NCBI GenBank assembly: GCA_022841915.1
Contig: JALHQN010000005.1
Coordinates: 124,001 to 188,000 of the forward strand
Direction: 5' to 3'
Length of the DNA stretch: 64,000 nt
Source: Burkholderiales bacterium
GTDB taxonomy: Bacteria; Pseudomonadota; Gammaproteobacteria; Burkholderiales; WYBJ01
The notes under the pieces were generated by a model, which ran no database searches, had not been told where the DNA came from, and saw only the letters and a program-made list of their open reading frames with translations. Shown piece by piece: positions 24,334-34,180 of the stretch (position 1 is the stretch's first letter; each line of letters opens with the position of its first letter). Both the position numbers and the translations under genes were made by a program.

Positions 24334-25065
24334 TCAGCGCGCCGAGCCGTCCCCCAGACGGGCGACCTCTTGTTCGATCCATGCAGAAACATCCGCGATC
24401 ACTGCGTCGGGGCGACGACCCTGCGTCGGTATCGCCGGACCGATGCTGACCGTCACCAAGCCGGGGCGCTTGATGAACGAATTGCGCGGCCACAGGTAGC
24501 CGGCGTTATGGGCGATCGGCACGACCGGCACGCCCGCACGAACGGCGAGCCAGGCGCCACCGGTCTGGTACTTCACGTGCTTGCCCGGTGCGGTGCGCGT
24601 GCCTTCGGGATAGATGACCACGCCGAAGCCTCTTGCCAGTCGGGCCTTGCCTTGCTCCTGCACCTGCTTGAGCGCACGCATGCCGGCGCTGCGATCGATG
24701 GCGATCGGCGACATCCTCGCGAGACCCCAGCCGAAGAACGGAATCCACAACAGTTCGCGCTTGATCACCATGACATGCGGCGGAAGAATGGCCTGAAAGG
24801 CCAGGGTCTCCCATGCCGATTGGTGCTTGGAGAGAAAGACGCAGGGCGCCTGGGGCAGATGGCGCCTGCCCTCGACGCGATAGCGCACGCCACAGAGGAC
24901 CGCGGCCAGCCAGACGAAAAAGCGCGCCCAGCCGGCAATGATGTGGTAGCGCGCCAGCGCTGGGAGCGGAAAGGTGAGCAGGGCGACCAGCGCGTAGGGT
25001 GGGGTGACCAGCGCCTGCACGAGTGCGAAGAGACTGGAACGGACCACCGCGCCGAAATTCGTCAT
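24334..25065 (-). CDS. plsC: 1-acyl-sn-glycerol-3-phosphate acyltransferase
   Basis: The gene encodes 243 aa. It adds the second acyl chain in phosphatidate synthesis at the inner membrane. Motif I is HQSAWE, an HX4E variant of HX4D common in betaproteobacteria. VVIYPEGTRTAPG is motif III and GVPVVPIAHNAG motif IV. One or two membrane segments lie near the start. The ATG at 25065 is chosen; the upstream in-frame extension runs into the 3' end of the ThDP-enzyme gene. Confidence 0.9.
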   Translation of the reverse strand: MTNFGAVVRSSLFALVQALVTPPYALVALLTFPLPALARYHIIAGWARFFVWLAAVLCGVRYRVEGRRHLPQAPCVFLSKHQSAWETLAFQAILPPHVMVIKRELLWIPFFGWGLARMSPIAIDRSAGMRALKQVQEQGKARLARGFGVVIYPEGTRTAPGKHVKYQTGGAWLAVRAGVPVVPIAHNAGYLWPRNSFIKRPGLVTVSIGPAIPTQGRRPDAVIADVSAWIEQEVARLGDGSAR

Positions 25066-25138
25066 CGAGCGCAAGGAAATGCCTAGCGGAAACGACGGGG
25101 CAGCGGGAATAACGCCCGATGCCCCGGGGGAGCGACGA

Positions 25139-26818
25139 TCAGGCCTTGAAGACGACCGGTGCGAGCGTGTTCTGGTCGATGACCACTTCAACCAGGGCCG
25201 GCTTGTTGCTTGCCAGCGCCCGCTGCAACGCGCCCTTCAAATCCTCGGGCTTGTGCACCTGCTCGCCGAATGCGCCGAAGCTGCGTGCCAGCGACGCGAA
25301 GTCCGGGTTGTTGTAATCGGTCGCGAAGATGCGGCCGCCATAGTGCGCTTGCTGGAACGCGCGCTCGTTGCCCAGGCCCTGGTCGTTGAAGACCACCAGC
25401 ACCACGGCGATGTTTTCGCGCATCGCCGTCTCGAACTCGGCGAAGTTGCACAGCGCGCCCATGTCGCCGGCCGCGCAGATCACCGGACGATCGGGGCGGG
25501 CGAGCTTCGCGCCCAGGCCGATCGGGAAGGCGCCACCGACCGAACCCCAATCCTCGATCGTGATGAACGTGCCCGGCTCGTAGGTGCCGTAATAGTTGCG
25601 GACATGCTTGCCGGCGTTGCCGGCATCGGTGATCACCATGCCGTTCTTCGGCAGCACTTCGCGGATGGCGTGCGCGACGAATTGCGGCTGGATGGGCATG
25701 GCGTCCGGGCGCACGATGCCATTGCGTTCGGCGTCGTACTTTTCGCGCACCTTGGTGATATCGATCCAGGCCTTCTTCAGGTTGGCCTTCGCCGCGCGCT
25801 GGGCAAGGCCCTCGATCATGCTCACGGTGGAGCCCGCGATCGAGACATCCACGGGGAACACGATGCCGATCTGGCTCGGAGCTGACGTCTGATGGATGAG
25901 CTTGGCATCCTTGCTGAAGATGCCGTACTTGAACATCGTCGAATAGAGATCCATGTGCGCGCCGACCGCGATGATGCAATCGGACTGCGGCAGCGTGGTG
26001 TTGGCGGACTCCCAGCCGTTGCGGCCGAGCGGGCCGAGGGCCAGCGGGTGCGAGGACGGGAAGGCGTCGGGCGAGTATTGCAGGCATGCGACCGGGATGC
26101 CGGTCGCCTCGGCCAATTGGGCCATAGCCGCCGTCGCCGATTCGGTCAGCAGGCCGCGGCCGACGATGAACACGGGCTTCTTCGCCTGGGCGATCAGCGC
26201 CATGGCCTTGTCGAGTTGCGCCGGATCGCACACGGGCAAGACGGTGTTGCGATAGGTGGCGGGCTCGAGAGCCTCGACGTTGGTCTGCTCGAGCAGAATC
26301 TCGCTCGAGGCTTCGATATGCGTCGGGCCGCGCGGCTCGGTCATGGCGACCCGGAAGGCCTTGCGCACGGATTCCTGCACCTTGGCGACGTTCGGAATGC
26401 TGTACGCCCACTTCGTCAGCGGGCGCATGAAGGTCACCTGATCGATGTCCTGGGTGGCATCGCGCTCACGGATTTCGCTCTCCTGCACGCCGCAGATGCT
26501 GATCACCGGCAGGTAGCCGCGCATCGCACCGCCGATGCCGGTGGCGAGATTGGTGACGCCGGGGCCTTCGGTGGCAGTCACGACGGCGGGCTTGCCCGAG
26601 GCCTTGGCGAAGCCGTAGGCCATGAACGCCGCGCCCTGCTCGTGGCGGGTGAGGATGAAGCGGATCTTCGGGGTATCGCGCAGCGCGTCGAGGATGGCCA
26701 GATTCTGCGTGCCGGGAATGCCGAACACATGGTCGATGCCTTCTCTGAGCAAGCTGTCGACGAGGGCGCGCGCGCCGGTCACACCGTCCGTGACCTTGGC
26801 CTTGGGGCCGAGTGCCAT
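25139..26818 (-). CDS. Thiamine diphosphate-dependent enzyme (acetolactate synthase-like)
   Basis: The gene encodes 559 aa with three domains: an N-terminal PYR domain with catalytic Glu in RHEQGAAFMAYGFA, a central cofactor-like domain (about 195-330), and a C-terminal PP domain with the ThDP motif GDMGALCNFAEFETAMRENI (GDG-type, here GDM). This superfamily includes acetolactate synthase, oxalyl-CoA decarboxylase and benzoylformate decarboxylase; the GDM variant and lack of a small subunit argue against biosynthetic IlvB. AGGAGG precedes the ATG. It is followed by plsC and divergent from the thioesterase gene. Confidence 0.88.
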   Translation of the reverse strand: MALGPKAKVTDGVTGARALVDSLLREGIDHVFGIPGTQNLAILDALRDTPKIRFILTRHEQGAAFMAYGFAKASGKPAVVTATEGPGVTNLATGIGGAMRGYLPVISICGVQESEIRERDATQDIDQVTFMRPLTKWAYSIPNVAKVQESVRKAFRVAMTEPRGPTHIEASSEILLEQTNVEALEPATYRNTVLPVCDPAQLDKAMALIAQAKKPVFIVGRGLLTESATAAMAQLAEATGIPVACLQYSPDAFPSSHPLALGPLGRNGWESANTTLPQSDCIIAVGAHMDLYSTMFKYGIFSKDAKLIHQTSAPSQIGIVFPVDVSIAGSTVSMIEGLAQRAAKANLKKAWIDITKVREKYDAERNGIVRPDAMPIQPQFVAHAIREVLPKNGMVITDAGNAGKHVRNYYGTYEPGTFITIEDWGSVGGAFPIGLGAKLARPDRPVICAAGDMGALCNFAEFETAMRENIAVVLVVFNDQGLGNERAFQQAHYGGRIFATDYNNPDFASLARSFGAFGEQVHKPEDLKGALQRALASNKPALVEVVIDQNTLAPVVFKA

Positions 26819-27042
26819 AGAAACCTCCTGTTGCCGGCTGTGTCCGGCTGGAATTGACGTATCCCGGCACGGTCGATCGCCGGGCGCTTGGGTGGGGCGA
26901 GTCTAATGCGGTTGATGGCAACTGTCCAAGGCGCGCTCGTCCGTGCTTCGCGCCGAGCGCGAATGGGTGGTGCCGCCTGCGAGCCGTGAGAGAATAGCGG
27001 GCTTCATCGAACCCACTTCCATACATTCACAGATTCGCAGCC

Positions 27043-27987
27043 ATGACGATTTCGCAAAACGACGCCGATTTCATTCGCCATCGCGCCTTGCTCGCGCTTT
27101 CCAACAACCGCGCACCGGGATATCACTTCGCGGGGCATTTTCTCGATATGCAGTGCCCCCGGTACGATCGCGACGGTATCGTGATGGAGATGGACACCCA
27201 GCCGCACAACGCCAACCCCGACGGCACCACCAATCTGGGGGCGGTGTTCTTCATGGTCGACATGGCACTCGCCGCGGCGTGCCGGGCTTTCGTGGATCCG
27301 AGTCAGCGCACGGCGACGCTGAAGATGCACATGAACTTCCTCGACGGCGAACTGCGTGGCCGCATCCGCGCGGAGGCGCAGTCGCCCGGCTTTCTGCAGC
27401 ACACGGCACTCGCCGAGGCCCACTGCACGGGGCGCCTGCTCGCCAATGGTCGCGAAGTGATGCAGATGGGCGGCACTTGGGTGGCGCCGCCCACGCCCGA
27501 TGGCCGTCCCTTGCATCCCTTGCCCTGGGAGAAGTCTTACCATCCCCCCATGCTCCCGCTGTTGAGCAAGGGGGATCTCGATCCGATGGAGAAGGCCGTG
27601 CTGAGGCGGGTGGAAGCTGCGCTGCGCGAGGCTTCCGACGGGGGCTTCATGCAGCGCCTGTGGACCCCTGTGACCAAACACACCCCGAAAGGCGCGATCG
27701 GACGCTTGCCGATCGGTCTTTATGTGGGCAATCGCGTCGGCCACGTGCAGGGGGGCATCTCGATGTATGCGGCGCTGGCAACGGCGATCGCCGCCGTGCC
27801 GCATCATCCGATCGTGACGGCCGTGTCCGCCTGGTACATCGCGCCGGGTCAGGGCAAGGCGCTGACCGCCCGCTCGACCATCCTGCAGAAAGGCCGCAAT
27901 GTCGCCGTCGTACGCACGGAACTCTTCGGGACGGGGTCGAAGCGCGTGCTGGAAGTCGTCTCCAATCACGCGATCGGGCGGCATTGA
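27043..27987 (+). CDS. Double-hotdog thioesterase (PaaI/acyl-CoA type)
   Basis: The gene encodes 314 aa with two hotdog folds in tandem. The first (about 40-150) has HNANPDGTTNLGAVFFMVDMALAAAC, the PaaI-type active-site helix. The second (about 235-312) has GHVQGGISMYAALATAIAAV. Tandem forms hydrolyse acyl-CoA thioesters. It probably helps CoA release in aromatic or fatty acid catabolism, by context only. The ribosome site is weak. Confidence 0.82.
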   Translation: MTISQNDADFIRHRALLALSNNRAPGYHFAGHFLDMQCPRYDRDGIVMEMDTQPHNANPDGTTNLGAVFFMVDMALAAACRAFVDPSQRTATLKMHMNFLDGELRGRIRAEAQSPGFLQHTALAEAHCTGRLLANGREVMQMGGTWVAPPTPDGRPLHPLPWEKSYHPPMLPLLSKGDLDPMEKAVLRRVEAALREASDGGFMQRLWTPVTKHTPKGAIGRLPIGLYVGNRVGHVQGGISMYAALATAIAAVPHHPIVTAVSAWYIAPGQGKALTARSTILQKGRNVAVVRTELFGTGSKRVLEVVSNHAIGRH

Positions 27988-28131
27988 TCGGGGAGGGCGG
28001 CGCTTGCCAGCGGTCCGAGTGCGCCGCTCGGGTCGGCGGCGCTGCAAGCCGTATTCAGTGAAGCCGGCAGGGGCGATGATGCCGACCGCCCCTTTTCCCT
28101 GCGGCGCATGCTGGCCCGGCTGCGGGCCTGG

Positions 28132-29100
28132 TTAGTCTGGGGAAATCCCGGCGTCCTTCACCACCTTGGACCACCGGGCCAGTTCCGCCTTGTAGTAGGC
28201 GTCGAACGCGGCGCCTAGAACGGCACGCGGTTCCACGCCCTGGTCGGCGAAGCGCTGACGCAGGTCCGGGGCGGTCAGCGCTTTGCCCACGCCGCCTTCC
28301 AGGGCCGTAAGCACTGTTTTCGGCGTCTTCGCCGGGGCGCACAGTCCATACCACACGGTGACTTCGAAGCCGGGATAGCCCGATTCGCTGAACGTGGGCA
28401 CATCCGGAAGTTGCGACGAGCGTTGCTGCGAGGTGACCGCGATCGGACGCACCTTGCCTGAGCGGATATTGGTCAGTTGCGTGGGCACGTTGTTGAACTG
28501 CGTGTGCACCTGGCCGCCGATGACATCCGAGATGCCCTGGGACGATGACTTGTACGGGATGTGCTGGAGGTCGATGCGCGCCACCGACTTGAAGTATTCC
28601 ATCGTCAGGTGGGGCGTGAAGCCGATGCCTGGGGTGGCATAGCGCATCTTGCCGGGATTCTGTTTCGCGTAACTCACGAACTCGGCGAGCGTCTTCACCG
28701 GCACCGAGTTGTTCACGACGAGCACATTGGGCACCGCGCCGTATTGCGCGATTCGCGAAAGGTCGCGCCAGGGATCGTAGGGCAGTTTGCGTCTGAGCGC
28801 AGGCGAGATGGCCTGCGAAGTGCCGCACTGGAGCAGGGTGTAACCGTCCGGCGTGGCTCGCACCACGGTCTCGACGGCGATGATGCCGCCGGCACCGGGC
28901 CGGTTGTCGATCACGATCTGCTGGCCCATGATCTCGCCCAACTTGCCGGCGAAGATGCGCGCCACCGTGTCCGTGGCGGCGCCCGGTGCGTTCGGCATGA
29001 TCATGCGTATGGGCTTGTCCGGGTAGGCCGATGCTGCGGGTGCGCAAAAGGCGGCGAGGCAGGCAAGCGGGAGCCAGCGAAGGGATGGCGAACTGTTCAT
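28132..29100 (-). CDS. Tripartite tricarboxylate transporter receptor (TctC/Bug), copy 1
   Basis: The gene encodes 322 aa. A Sec signal (WLPLACLAAFCAPAASA) precedes a periplasmic TctC fold: YPDKPIRMIMPNAPGAATD, then the conserved ADG-type loop VRATPDGYTLLQ and YVSYAKQNPGKMRYATPG. Bug receptors bind carboxylates for TctAB permeases, but no TctA or TctB gene is here. The start 306 bp inside a longer frame is set by the signal peptide. Confidence 0.9.
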   Translation of the reverse strand: MNSSPSLRWLPLACLAAFCAPAASAYPDKPIRMIMPNAPGAATDTVARIFAGKLGEIMGQQIVIDNRPGAGGIIAVETVVRATPDGYTLLQCGTSQAISPALRRKLPYDPWRDLSRIAQYGAVPNVLVVNNSVPVKTLAEFVSYAKQNPGKMRYATPGIGFTPHLTMEYFKSVARIDLQHIPYKSSSQGISDVIGGQVHTQFNNVPTQLTNIRSGKVRPIAVTSQQRSSQLPDVPTFSESGYPGFEVTVWYGLCAPAKTPKTVLTALEGGVGKALTAPDLRQRFADQGVEPRAVLGAAFDAYYKAELARWSKVVKDAGISPD

Positions 29101-29460
29101 TTCGGGCTTTCGTGCAGGGGAAGTCGGTGGCTGCCTCTTGGGTTCGTGCGTGACGATCCCGTCAGTGGCGGTCGCAAGATTGAATTGGACCGCAGACGGC
29201 GAATGACGGCAAGCGCATCCGTCGTACTCAGGGCAGCCTGTCGAACCGACCGACCCGACCCAAAGAGGGTGCAAGGCCTGGACTTCGCCGAGGAATCGCA
29301 AGGCTGCTCGGGAGCGATTCGGTGCTTCCTCCTGGAGTGCAAGCACGCGCCGACACTTCCCGGGGTGAAGCGCGGAAGCGGGTCGCCCGGCGGATGTTCG
29401 CCGCATGCTTGCGTGCCGCGACCGTGGATCGGACCCCGGTCGGTGCTCGTTGTCCTGCGA
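29101..29460. other. Intergenic region between NIPSNAP and TctC copy 1
   Basis: About 360 bp, both neighbours on the minus strand. Only shadow frames are seen; it must hold the promoter of the TctC gene, but I could not pick out clear elements. Confidence 0.35.
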
Positions 29461-30099
29461 CTACTGGATCGGCGAGAACTTCGCCGGCATGACGATCTTG
29501 TTCTCCTGCGCCACATAAGGAATGCTGGTGCGGCCTTCCTTGGCAGCGAGGGCGGACGGCGGCCAGGCGCCGGCGTCGCGAGCCTTGTCGCGCACGGCGT
29601 TGCGCTCGTCGACCGAGGCATAGGGCCAGATGTGCAGCCATTTGTTCAAGCCACCGAGTTCGGAATAGCCGATGAAACACGGCTTGCTGAACTGCGTGCG
29701 GCCCGGCAGCGCCTTGCTCCAGTTCTCCAGCACGTTGGGCAATGCGCCCGACGCATAGGTATAGGTGCGCATCTCGAAGTACGGACCCATCTTGCCGGGG
29801 GCCGGCGGCGTGAAGAAGGGGGCGGGCATGAAGATCTCTGACCTTTGCGCGACCAGGTACTCGGCGATCTTGGGCGGCCAGTTGCCCGACTTCACGGCCT
29901 CGCTGCGGATGCGGTGGCGCTCTTCGAGATCCTTGTAGCCCCAGACATGGATGATCTGATTCAAGGGGCCGATCTCGGTGTGCCAGAACGCGAACAATTC
30001 GGAATACTTCTTGCGCGTTTCGTAGGCTTCGCCGAAGCGCTTCTCGACCTCGGCCTGCGAACCCGGCTTGATGTCGTACGTCCTGAATTCGTAGATCAT
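29461..30099 (-). CDS. NIPSNAP-family protein
   Basis: The gene encodes 212 aa with two ferredoxin-like NIPSNAP repeats: MIYEFRTYDIKPGSQAEVEK at the start and EMRTYTYASGALPNVLENW in the second half, each followed by an HVWGYKDLEERHRIR or HIWPYASVDERNAVR element. Members are dimeric alpha-beta barrels, often in aromatic or terpene degradation clusters. Catalytic role unknown. A good GAGGAAC site fixes the start inside a longer frame. Confidence 0.85.
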   Translation of the reverse strand: MIYEFRTYDIKPGSQAEVEKRFGEAYETRKKYSELFAFWHTEIGPLNQIIHVWGYKDLEERHRIRSEAVKSGNWPPKIAEYLVAQRSEIFMPAPFFTPPAPGKMGPYFEMRTYTYASGALPNVLENWSKALPGRTQFSKPCFIGYSELGGLNKWLHIWPYASVDERNAVRDKARDAGAWPPSALAAKEGRTSIPYVAQENKIVMPAKFSPIQ

Positions 30100-30482
30100 G
30101 TTTCGTTCCTCTGTCGACGGGATGTGGAAATGAGCGACGCCTGAGCGGGCGGCCAGCAGCCTGCGGATCGTCGATCGATCGCTGCCCGTGACGCCGATCC
30201 AGTGTGATCGCAGCCAAACCGACGCGCCCGGGTCGGACACATCGAAAATCATTATCGCAGAGCCACGCGGCGTCGCTGTCCGTGAAGCGAAAATTTTGCG
30301 CGGAGGCCGTTCCGGGTGGGCGCTGCCGCGGGTGGGGTGACGTGACGATTTCATATCGCGTTGCAGCATCGAGGTTCGAGTTGACATGCCTGCACACGAC
30401 TGCGAATCTTCCGTACATGCTGGCCCGTGCGATGCGCTCGGTGCGCAGCGGCATTCTCGATGACCCGTGACTGGAGAGTCTC
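30100..30482. other. Divergent intergenic region with possible sigma-70 promoter
   Basis: About 380 bp between NIPSNAP and the amidohydrolase. A perfect TTGACA at 30381-30386 is 17 nt before GAATCT (30404-30409), a weak -10, which would place a start about 65 nt before the amidohydrolase. Confidence 0.35.
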
Positions 30483-31979
30483 ATGCCTATGCTCGACGAC
30501 GAAGAGCTGAGCAAGCTGCTGCCTGCCGAAACGAATGCCTTTCCCTCGCCGATCCCCACCCAGTTCGTGTCGAGCGACGAATTCATGCCGACGCCCCAAA
30601 CCGAGCGCCAGAAGCAGGTGGAAGCGCGCATCAAGGCGCTGGGATCCCAACTGGCCAAGCACCAGGGGATGACGCGGCGACGCTTCTTCAAGACCGCTTC
30701 CGGGATGGCGGCGGCCTTCCTGGCGATGAACGACGTCTACGGCCCGATGTTCGGCGTCAGTCAGGCGGAGGCCGCCACGCCGGACATGGCGAATGAGCGC
30801 GCCCGCTCGCTCGCCGATCAATTCATCATGGACATGCACACGCATTTCCTGCGCGACGATACGCGCCTGGAGGGCTTCGTGCGCCAGCGCGAGGCGGTGG
30901 GCAAGCGCGGGTGGAACCCTGCGCTCGCGGGCAAGCCGCAGACGCTCGATGACCTGAAGTTCGCCAACTACTTCAAGGAAGTCTTCTTCGACAGCGACAC
31001 CAAGGTGGCGCTCATTTCCGGCTCCGGCTCCGAGGACCCGCGCGACTGGTTCCTGACCAACGAGATGAAGGACGATGCCCGCTCGAAGGTGAATCGGCTT
31101 GCCGGATCGAAGCGCATGTTCTCCCATGCCATTTTCATGCCGGGCACGCCGGGCTGGATGGAGAAGGTGGAGCGCGACATCGAAGTGCTCAAGCCGGATT
31201 CGTTCAAGGGCTACACGGTAGGCGACAACACCAACAAGCATTTGTCCAAGCACCCTTGGCGTCTCGACGACGAGAAGCTGCTCTATCCGTTCTACGAGCG
31301 CATGGTGAAGGCGGGCTTGGTGAACATCTGCATCCACAAGGGGCTTTACCCGCCGTCGGTCACCAAGCGCTTCCCGGATCTGGTGCAGTACGCGGACGTG
31401 AGCGATGTGGGCAAGGCGGCCAAGGATTGGCCGCAGCTGAATTTTATCATCTACCACTCGGGGTTCCGTTTCACCGGGGGCGCTTTCCCGATCGGATGGG
31501 AACAGTTCGAGCAGACCGGACGCATCGATTGGGTGACCGATCTCGCGGAGATTCCGGCCAAGTTCGGCGTCAGGAACGTCTACGGGGATCTCGGTCAGAT
31601 TTTCGCGCAGAGCACGATCGCCGAGCCGCGACTATGCGCGGCCATGATGGGGCAACTCATCAAGGGGCTAGGCGCGGATCACGTTTGCTGGGGCACCGAC
31701 GCCGTCTGGACCGGCGCGCCGCAATGGCAGATCGAGGCTTTGCGTCGGCTCGAGATTCCGGACGAGATGCAGAAGCGATACGGCTTTGCGCCCATGGGGC
31801 CGGCCGACGGCCCGGTCAAGCGCGCGATCTTCGGGGACAACTCGGCGCGCTTGTACAAATACGATCGACGGGCAGATCTGGCGACCGACCGCATCGCGTT
31901 GGCCAAGGTCGACTACGAGCGCAGCGGCGAGGGCAGGACGAACCGGCGTTACGGCTACGTGGCGCCGCCGGCGGCCTAG
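30483..31979 (+). CDS. Tat-exported amidohydrolase family 2 protein (ACMSD-like fold)
   Basis: The gene encodes 498 aa. A twin-arginine motif, TRRRFFKTASG, lies at residue 64, after an unusual hydrophilic 62-residue start; an internal ATG at 30669 would give a normal Tat signal but has a poor ribosome site. The metal-dependent hydrolase domain begins with the MDMHTHF metal motif (residue 118), followed by NICIHKGLYPP, NFIIYHSGFRFTGG and WGTDAVWTGAPQW with the catalytic Asp. Such proteins decarboxylate or hydrolyse aromatic acids; export to the periplasm is not typical of ACMSD itself. GGAGAG precedes the first ATG. Confidence 0.83.
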   Translation: MPMLDDEELSKLLPAETNAFPSPIPTQFVSSDEFMPTPQTERQKQVEARIKALGSQLAKHQGMTRRRFFKTASGMAAAFLAMNDVYGPMFGVSQAEAATPDMANERARSLADQFIMDMHTHFLRDDTRLEGFVRQREAVGKRGWNPALAGKPQTLDDLKFANYFKEVFFDSDTKVALISGSGSEDPRDWFLTNEMKDDARSKVNRLAGSKRMFSHAIFMPGTPGWMEKVERDIEVLKPDSFKGYTVGDNTNKHLSKHPWRLDDEKLLYPFYERMVKAGLVNICIHKGLYPPSVTKRFPDLVQYADVSDVGKAAKDWPQLNFIIYHSGFRFTGGAFPIGWEQFEQTGRIDWVTDLAEIPAKFGVRNVYGDLGQIFAQSTIAEPRLCAAMMGQLIKGLGADHVCWGTDAVWTGAPQWQIEALRRLEIPDEMQKRYGFAPMGPADGPVKRAIFGDNSARLYKYDRRADLATDRIALAKVDYERSGEGRTNRRYGYVAPPAA

Positions 31980-32141
31980 ATTCAACGGTAGGGAGCCCGC
32001 CCGGGCAGCCCTCTGGCAAGGGTGCGGGCGGCGCGAGGGGCGATGTTCGTCTGCATGTCGAGCCTGCCGCAGCGTCGATTGCGATGCGGCAGGGAGGTTC
32101 GAGTAGCCGCTGCAGCACCCATAACAACGAGGAGGATCATC

Positions 32142-33116
32142 ATGAGGAATTGGCATGGCGTAGCACTGGCCGCAGCGATGCTGGCTGGCCCCGTGGCAGA
32201 GGTGCTGGCGCAGGCCCCCGCAGGCTTTCCGAACCGACCGGTGCGCATGATCGTGGGCTTTCCCCCGGGAGGGACCAACGACATCATTGCGCGTCTAGTC
32301 GGGCAGAAGCTCTCCGAGCAGGTGGGGCAAGCGATCGTCGTCGAGAATCGCGGCGGGGCCAATACCGCGATTGCATCCGAAGTCTTCGTGCGTTCGGCGC
32401 CCGACGGCTACACCATCATGCAGGTCGCCCCCGGACATGCCACCAATCCGTCGATGATGAAGCTGAGCTTCGACCCCATCAAGGATTTCCAATTCATCAC
32501 CGTGGCGGCGGAGTCCCAGAACCTGCTCGTGCTGCACCCCTCGTTTCCACCCAGGAGCGTGAAGGAACTGATCGAGATCTCCAAGAAGCGTCCGGGCGAT
32601 ATCAACTACGGTTCATCGGGCATCGGGACGACCGTGCATCTTTCGGCGGAACTGTTCCAATACATGACCGGTGTCAAGTGGCTGCATATCCCCTACAAGG
32701 GGGCTGGCCCGGCCATGTTCGAGTTCTTCTCCGGCACCTTCGTTCTGTACTTCGGCAACCTTCCCAGCGTGATCCAGCATGCGCGTTCGGGCAAGCTGCG
32801 GGGAATCGCCGTGACCGGCGCCAAGCGCTCGGCCGCGGCACCGGAGATGCCGACAGTGGCGGAAAGCGGTGTGCCTGGTTTCGAGGTGACCACCTGGTAC
32901 GGCTTCGCGCTGCCGGCGAAGACGCCCAAGGCGATCCTCGATTACTGGCATGGTGAAATGGTGCGTACCATCAATGCACCCGCGATGCGGGAGAGCCTTG
33001 TCAAGCAGGGCGCTGATCCGGTAGCCAATACGCCCGAGCAGGCGACGGCGCATGTCGAACGCGAGATGGCCAAGTGGAGCAAGGTGATCAAGGCTGCGGG
33101 CATCAAGGCGCAGTGA
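32142..33116 (+). CDS. TctC/Bug receptor, copy 2
   Basis: The gene encodes 324 aa with a Sec signal ending AEVLA. The TctC fold follows: FPNRPVRMIVGFPPGGTNDI (the ligand loop), then SAPDGYTIMQVAPGHATNPS, IPYKGAGPAMFEF and the AESGVPGFEVTTWYGFALPAKTPK segment. It follows the amidohydrolase by 160 bp on the same strand and may serve its substrate. GAGGAGG precedes the ATG. No permease partner is near. Confidence 0.92.
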   Translation: MRNWHGVALAAAMLAGPVAEVLAQAPAGFPNRPVRMIVGFPPGGTNDIIARLVGQKLSEQVGQAIVVENRGGANTAIASEVFVRSAPDGYTIMQVAPGHATNPSMMKLSFDPIKDFQFITVAAESQNLLVLHPSFPPRSVKELIEISKKRPGDINYGSSGIGTTVHLSAELFQYMTGVKWLHIPYKGAGPAMFEFFSGTFVLYFGNLPSVIQHARSGKLRGIAVTGAKRSAAAPEMPTVAESGVPGFEVTTWYGFALPAKTPKAILDYWHGEMVRTINAPAMRESLVKQGADPVANTPEQATAHVEREMAKWSKVIKAAGIKAQ

Positions 33117-33145
33117 CGCGCGGCACCCAATGAAGCCTCAAAGCA

Positions 33146-33185
33146 ATGGGGCAGACGCGCACCTTGCAGTGCGCGCCTGCCCCAT
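33146..33185. terminator. Bidirectional terminator between TctC copies 2 and 3
   Basis: A long hairpin: atggggcag and cgcgcac arms pair with gtgcgcg and ctgccccat around a 6-nt loop, with a single 1x1 mismatch. It sits between convergent genes 14-30 bp from each stop. Confidence 0.75.
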
Positions 33186-33199
33186 GTGCGCGTCGAAGG

Positions 33200-34180
33200 T
33201 TACTGCGGCGGGATGCCGGCGATCTGCGCGGCCTTCCGGTAACGTTCGATTTCGCGCACCAGCAGGCCATCCAATTGCTTGGGATCGAGCGGCCAAGCCT
33301 GGGCGCGCTCGTTGGCGAGGAATTTCTGCAGTTCCGGGCTCGCGACTACCTTGGCCACGGAACTGTTGATGAACGCCAAGAGGTCTGCAGGCAGTCCTGC
33401 AGGTGCGAACAAGCCCCACCAAAGTTCGTACTCATAGCCGGGTGCACCCGACTTCGCGATGGCAGGAAGATCGGGAAACAGGGGCGATGGCTCCAGGCTC
33501 GTGACGCCGAGAATGCGAACGCGATTGGCACGCATCTGCGGTCCGAGCGCCGCTGCGCTGCTGATCACGATTTCGACTTCACCGGATGCCAGCGCGGTGA
33601 CGGCCGGCGCAATGCCCTTGTAGGGCACGTGTGTCATCTTGACCCCGGCTGCCGCTGCGAACAATGCCCCCGAGAAATGGTTGTTGCCGCCGCTGCCCGA
33701 CGAGCCGTAGTTGAACTCGGTCTTCTTTGCCAGCGCGATCAGCTCGCGCACGTTCTTGGCCGGCACGGAGGGATGAATTGCCAGCAGCATGGGCGCGCGC
33801 GCAATCATGGCGACGGGAACGATGGCGCGGGCCGGATCGAACGCGAGCTTCGCGCGCACGGCCGCAGTGGCCGGATAGGAAGACGTATGGCCGAGCAGCG
33901 TATAACCGTCCGTGGGCGCTTTGGTGACGATCTCGGTGCCGATCATGCCGCTCGCCCCCGGGCGATTGTCGATGATCACGTTCTTGCCCCAAACGTCCGA
34001 CAGGCCCTTCGCGACCGCGCGCGTGATGATGTCGATAGAACCGCCCGCGGTGTAGGGCACGATGACGCTGACGTTGCGGGTGGGATAGGACTGCGCCTGG
34101 GCTGCGCCGCCGAACATTGAACACACTGCCAAACCGAGTACCGCCGCCGAAGGCGCTCGGTGCGATCGAATGAAGCTCAT
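33200..34180 (-). CDS. TctC/Bug receptor, copy 3
   Basis: The gene encodes 326 aa with a signal peptide (AVLGLAVCSMFGGAAQA) and the TctC fold: YPTRNVSVIVPYTAGGSIDI, KAPTDGYTLLGHTSSYPAT, VPYKGIAPAVTALASGEVEI. The ligand loop is TAGGSID, unlike PPGGTND in copy 2, so a different carboxylate is likely. AGGAG precedes the ATG. Convergent with copy 2. Confidence 0.92.
   Translation of the reverse strand: MSFIRSHRAPSAAVLGLAVCSMFGGAAQAQSYPTRNVSVIVPYTAGGSIDIITRAVAKGLSDVWGKNVIIDNRPGASGMIGTEIVTKAPTDGYTLLGHTSSYPATAAVRAKLAFDPARAIVPVAMIARAPMLLAIHPSVPAKNVRELIALAKKTEFNYGSSGSGGNNHFSGALFAAAAGVKMTHVPYKGIAPAVTALASGEVEIVISSAAALGPQMRANRVRILGVTSLEPSPLFPDLPAIAKSGAPGYEYELWWGLFAPAGLPADLLAFINSSVAKVVASPELQKFLANERAQAWPLDPKQLDGLLVREIERYRKAAQIAGIPPQ

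Noticed and set aside
26943-28061. 372-codon plus-strand frame over the thioesterase
   Set aside because: Same-strand shadow frame; the 27043 frame has two intact hotdog motifs.
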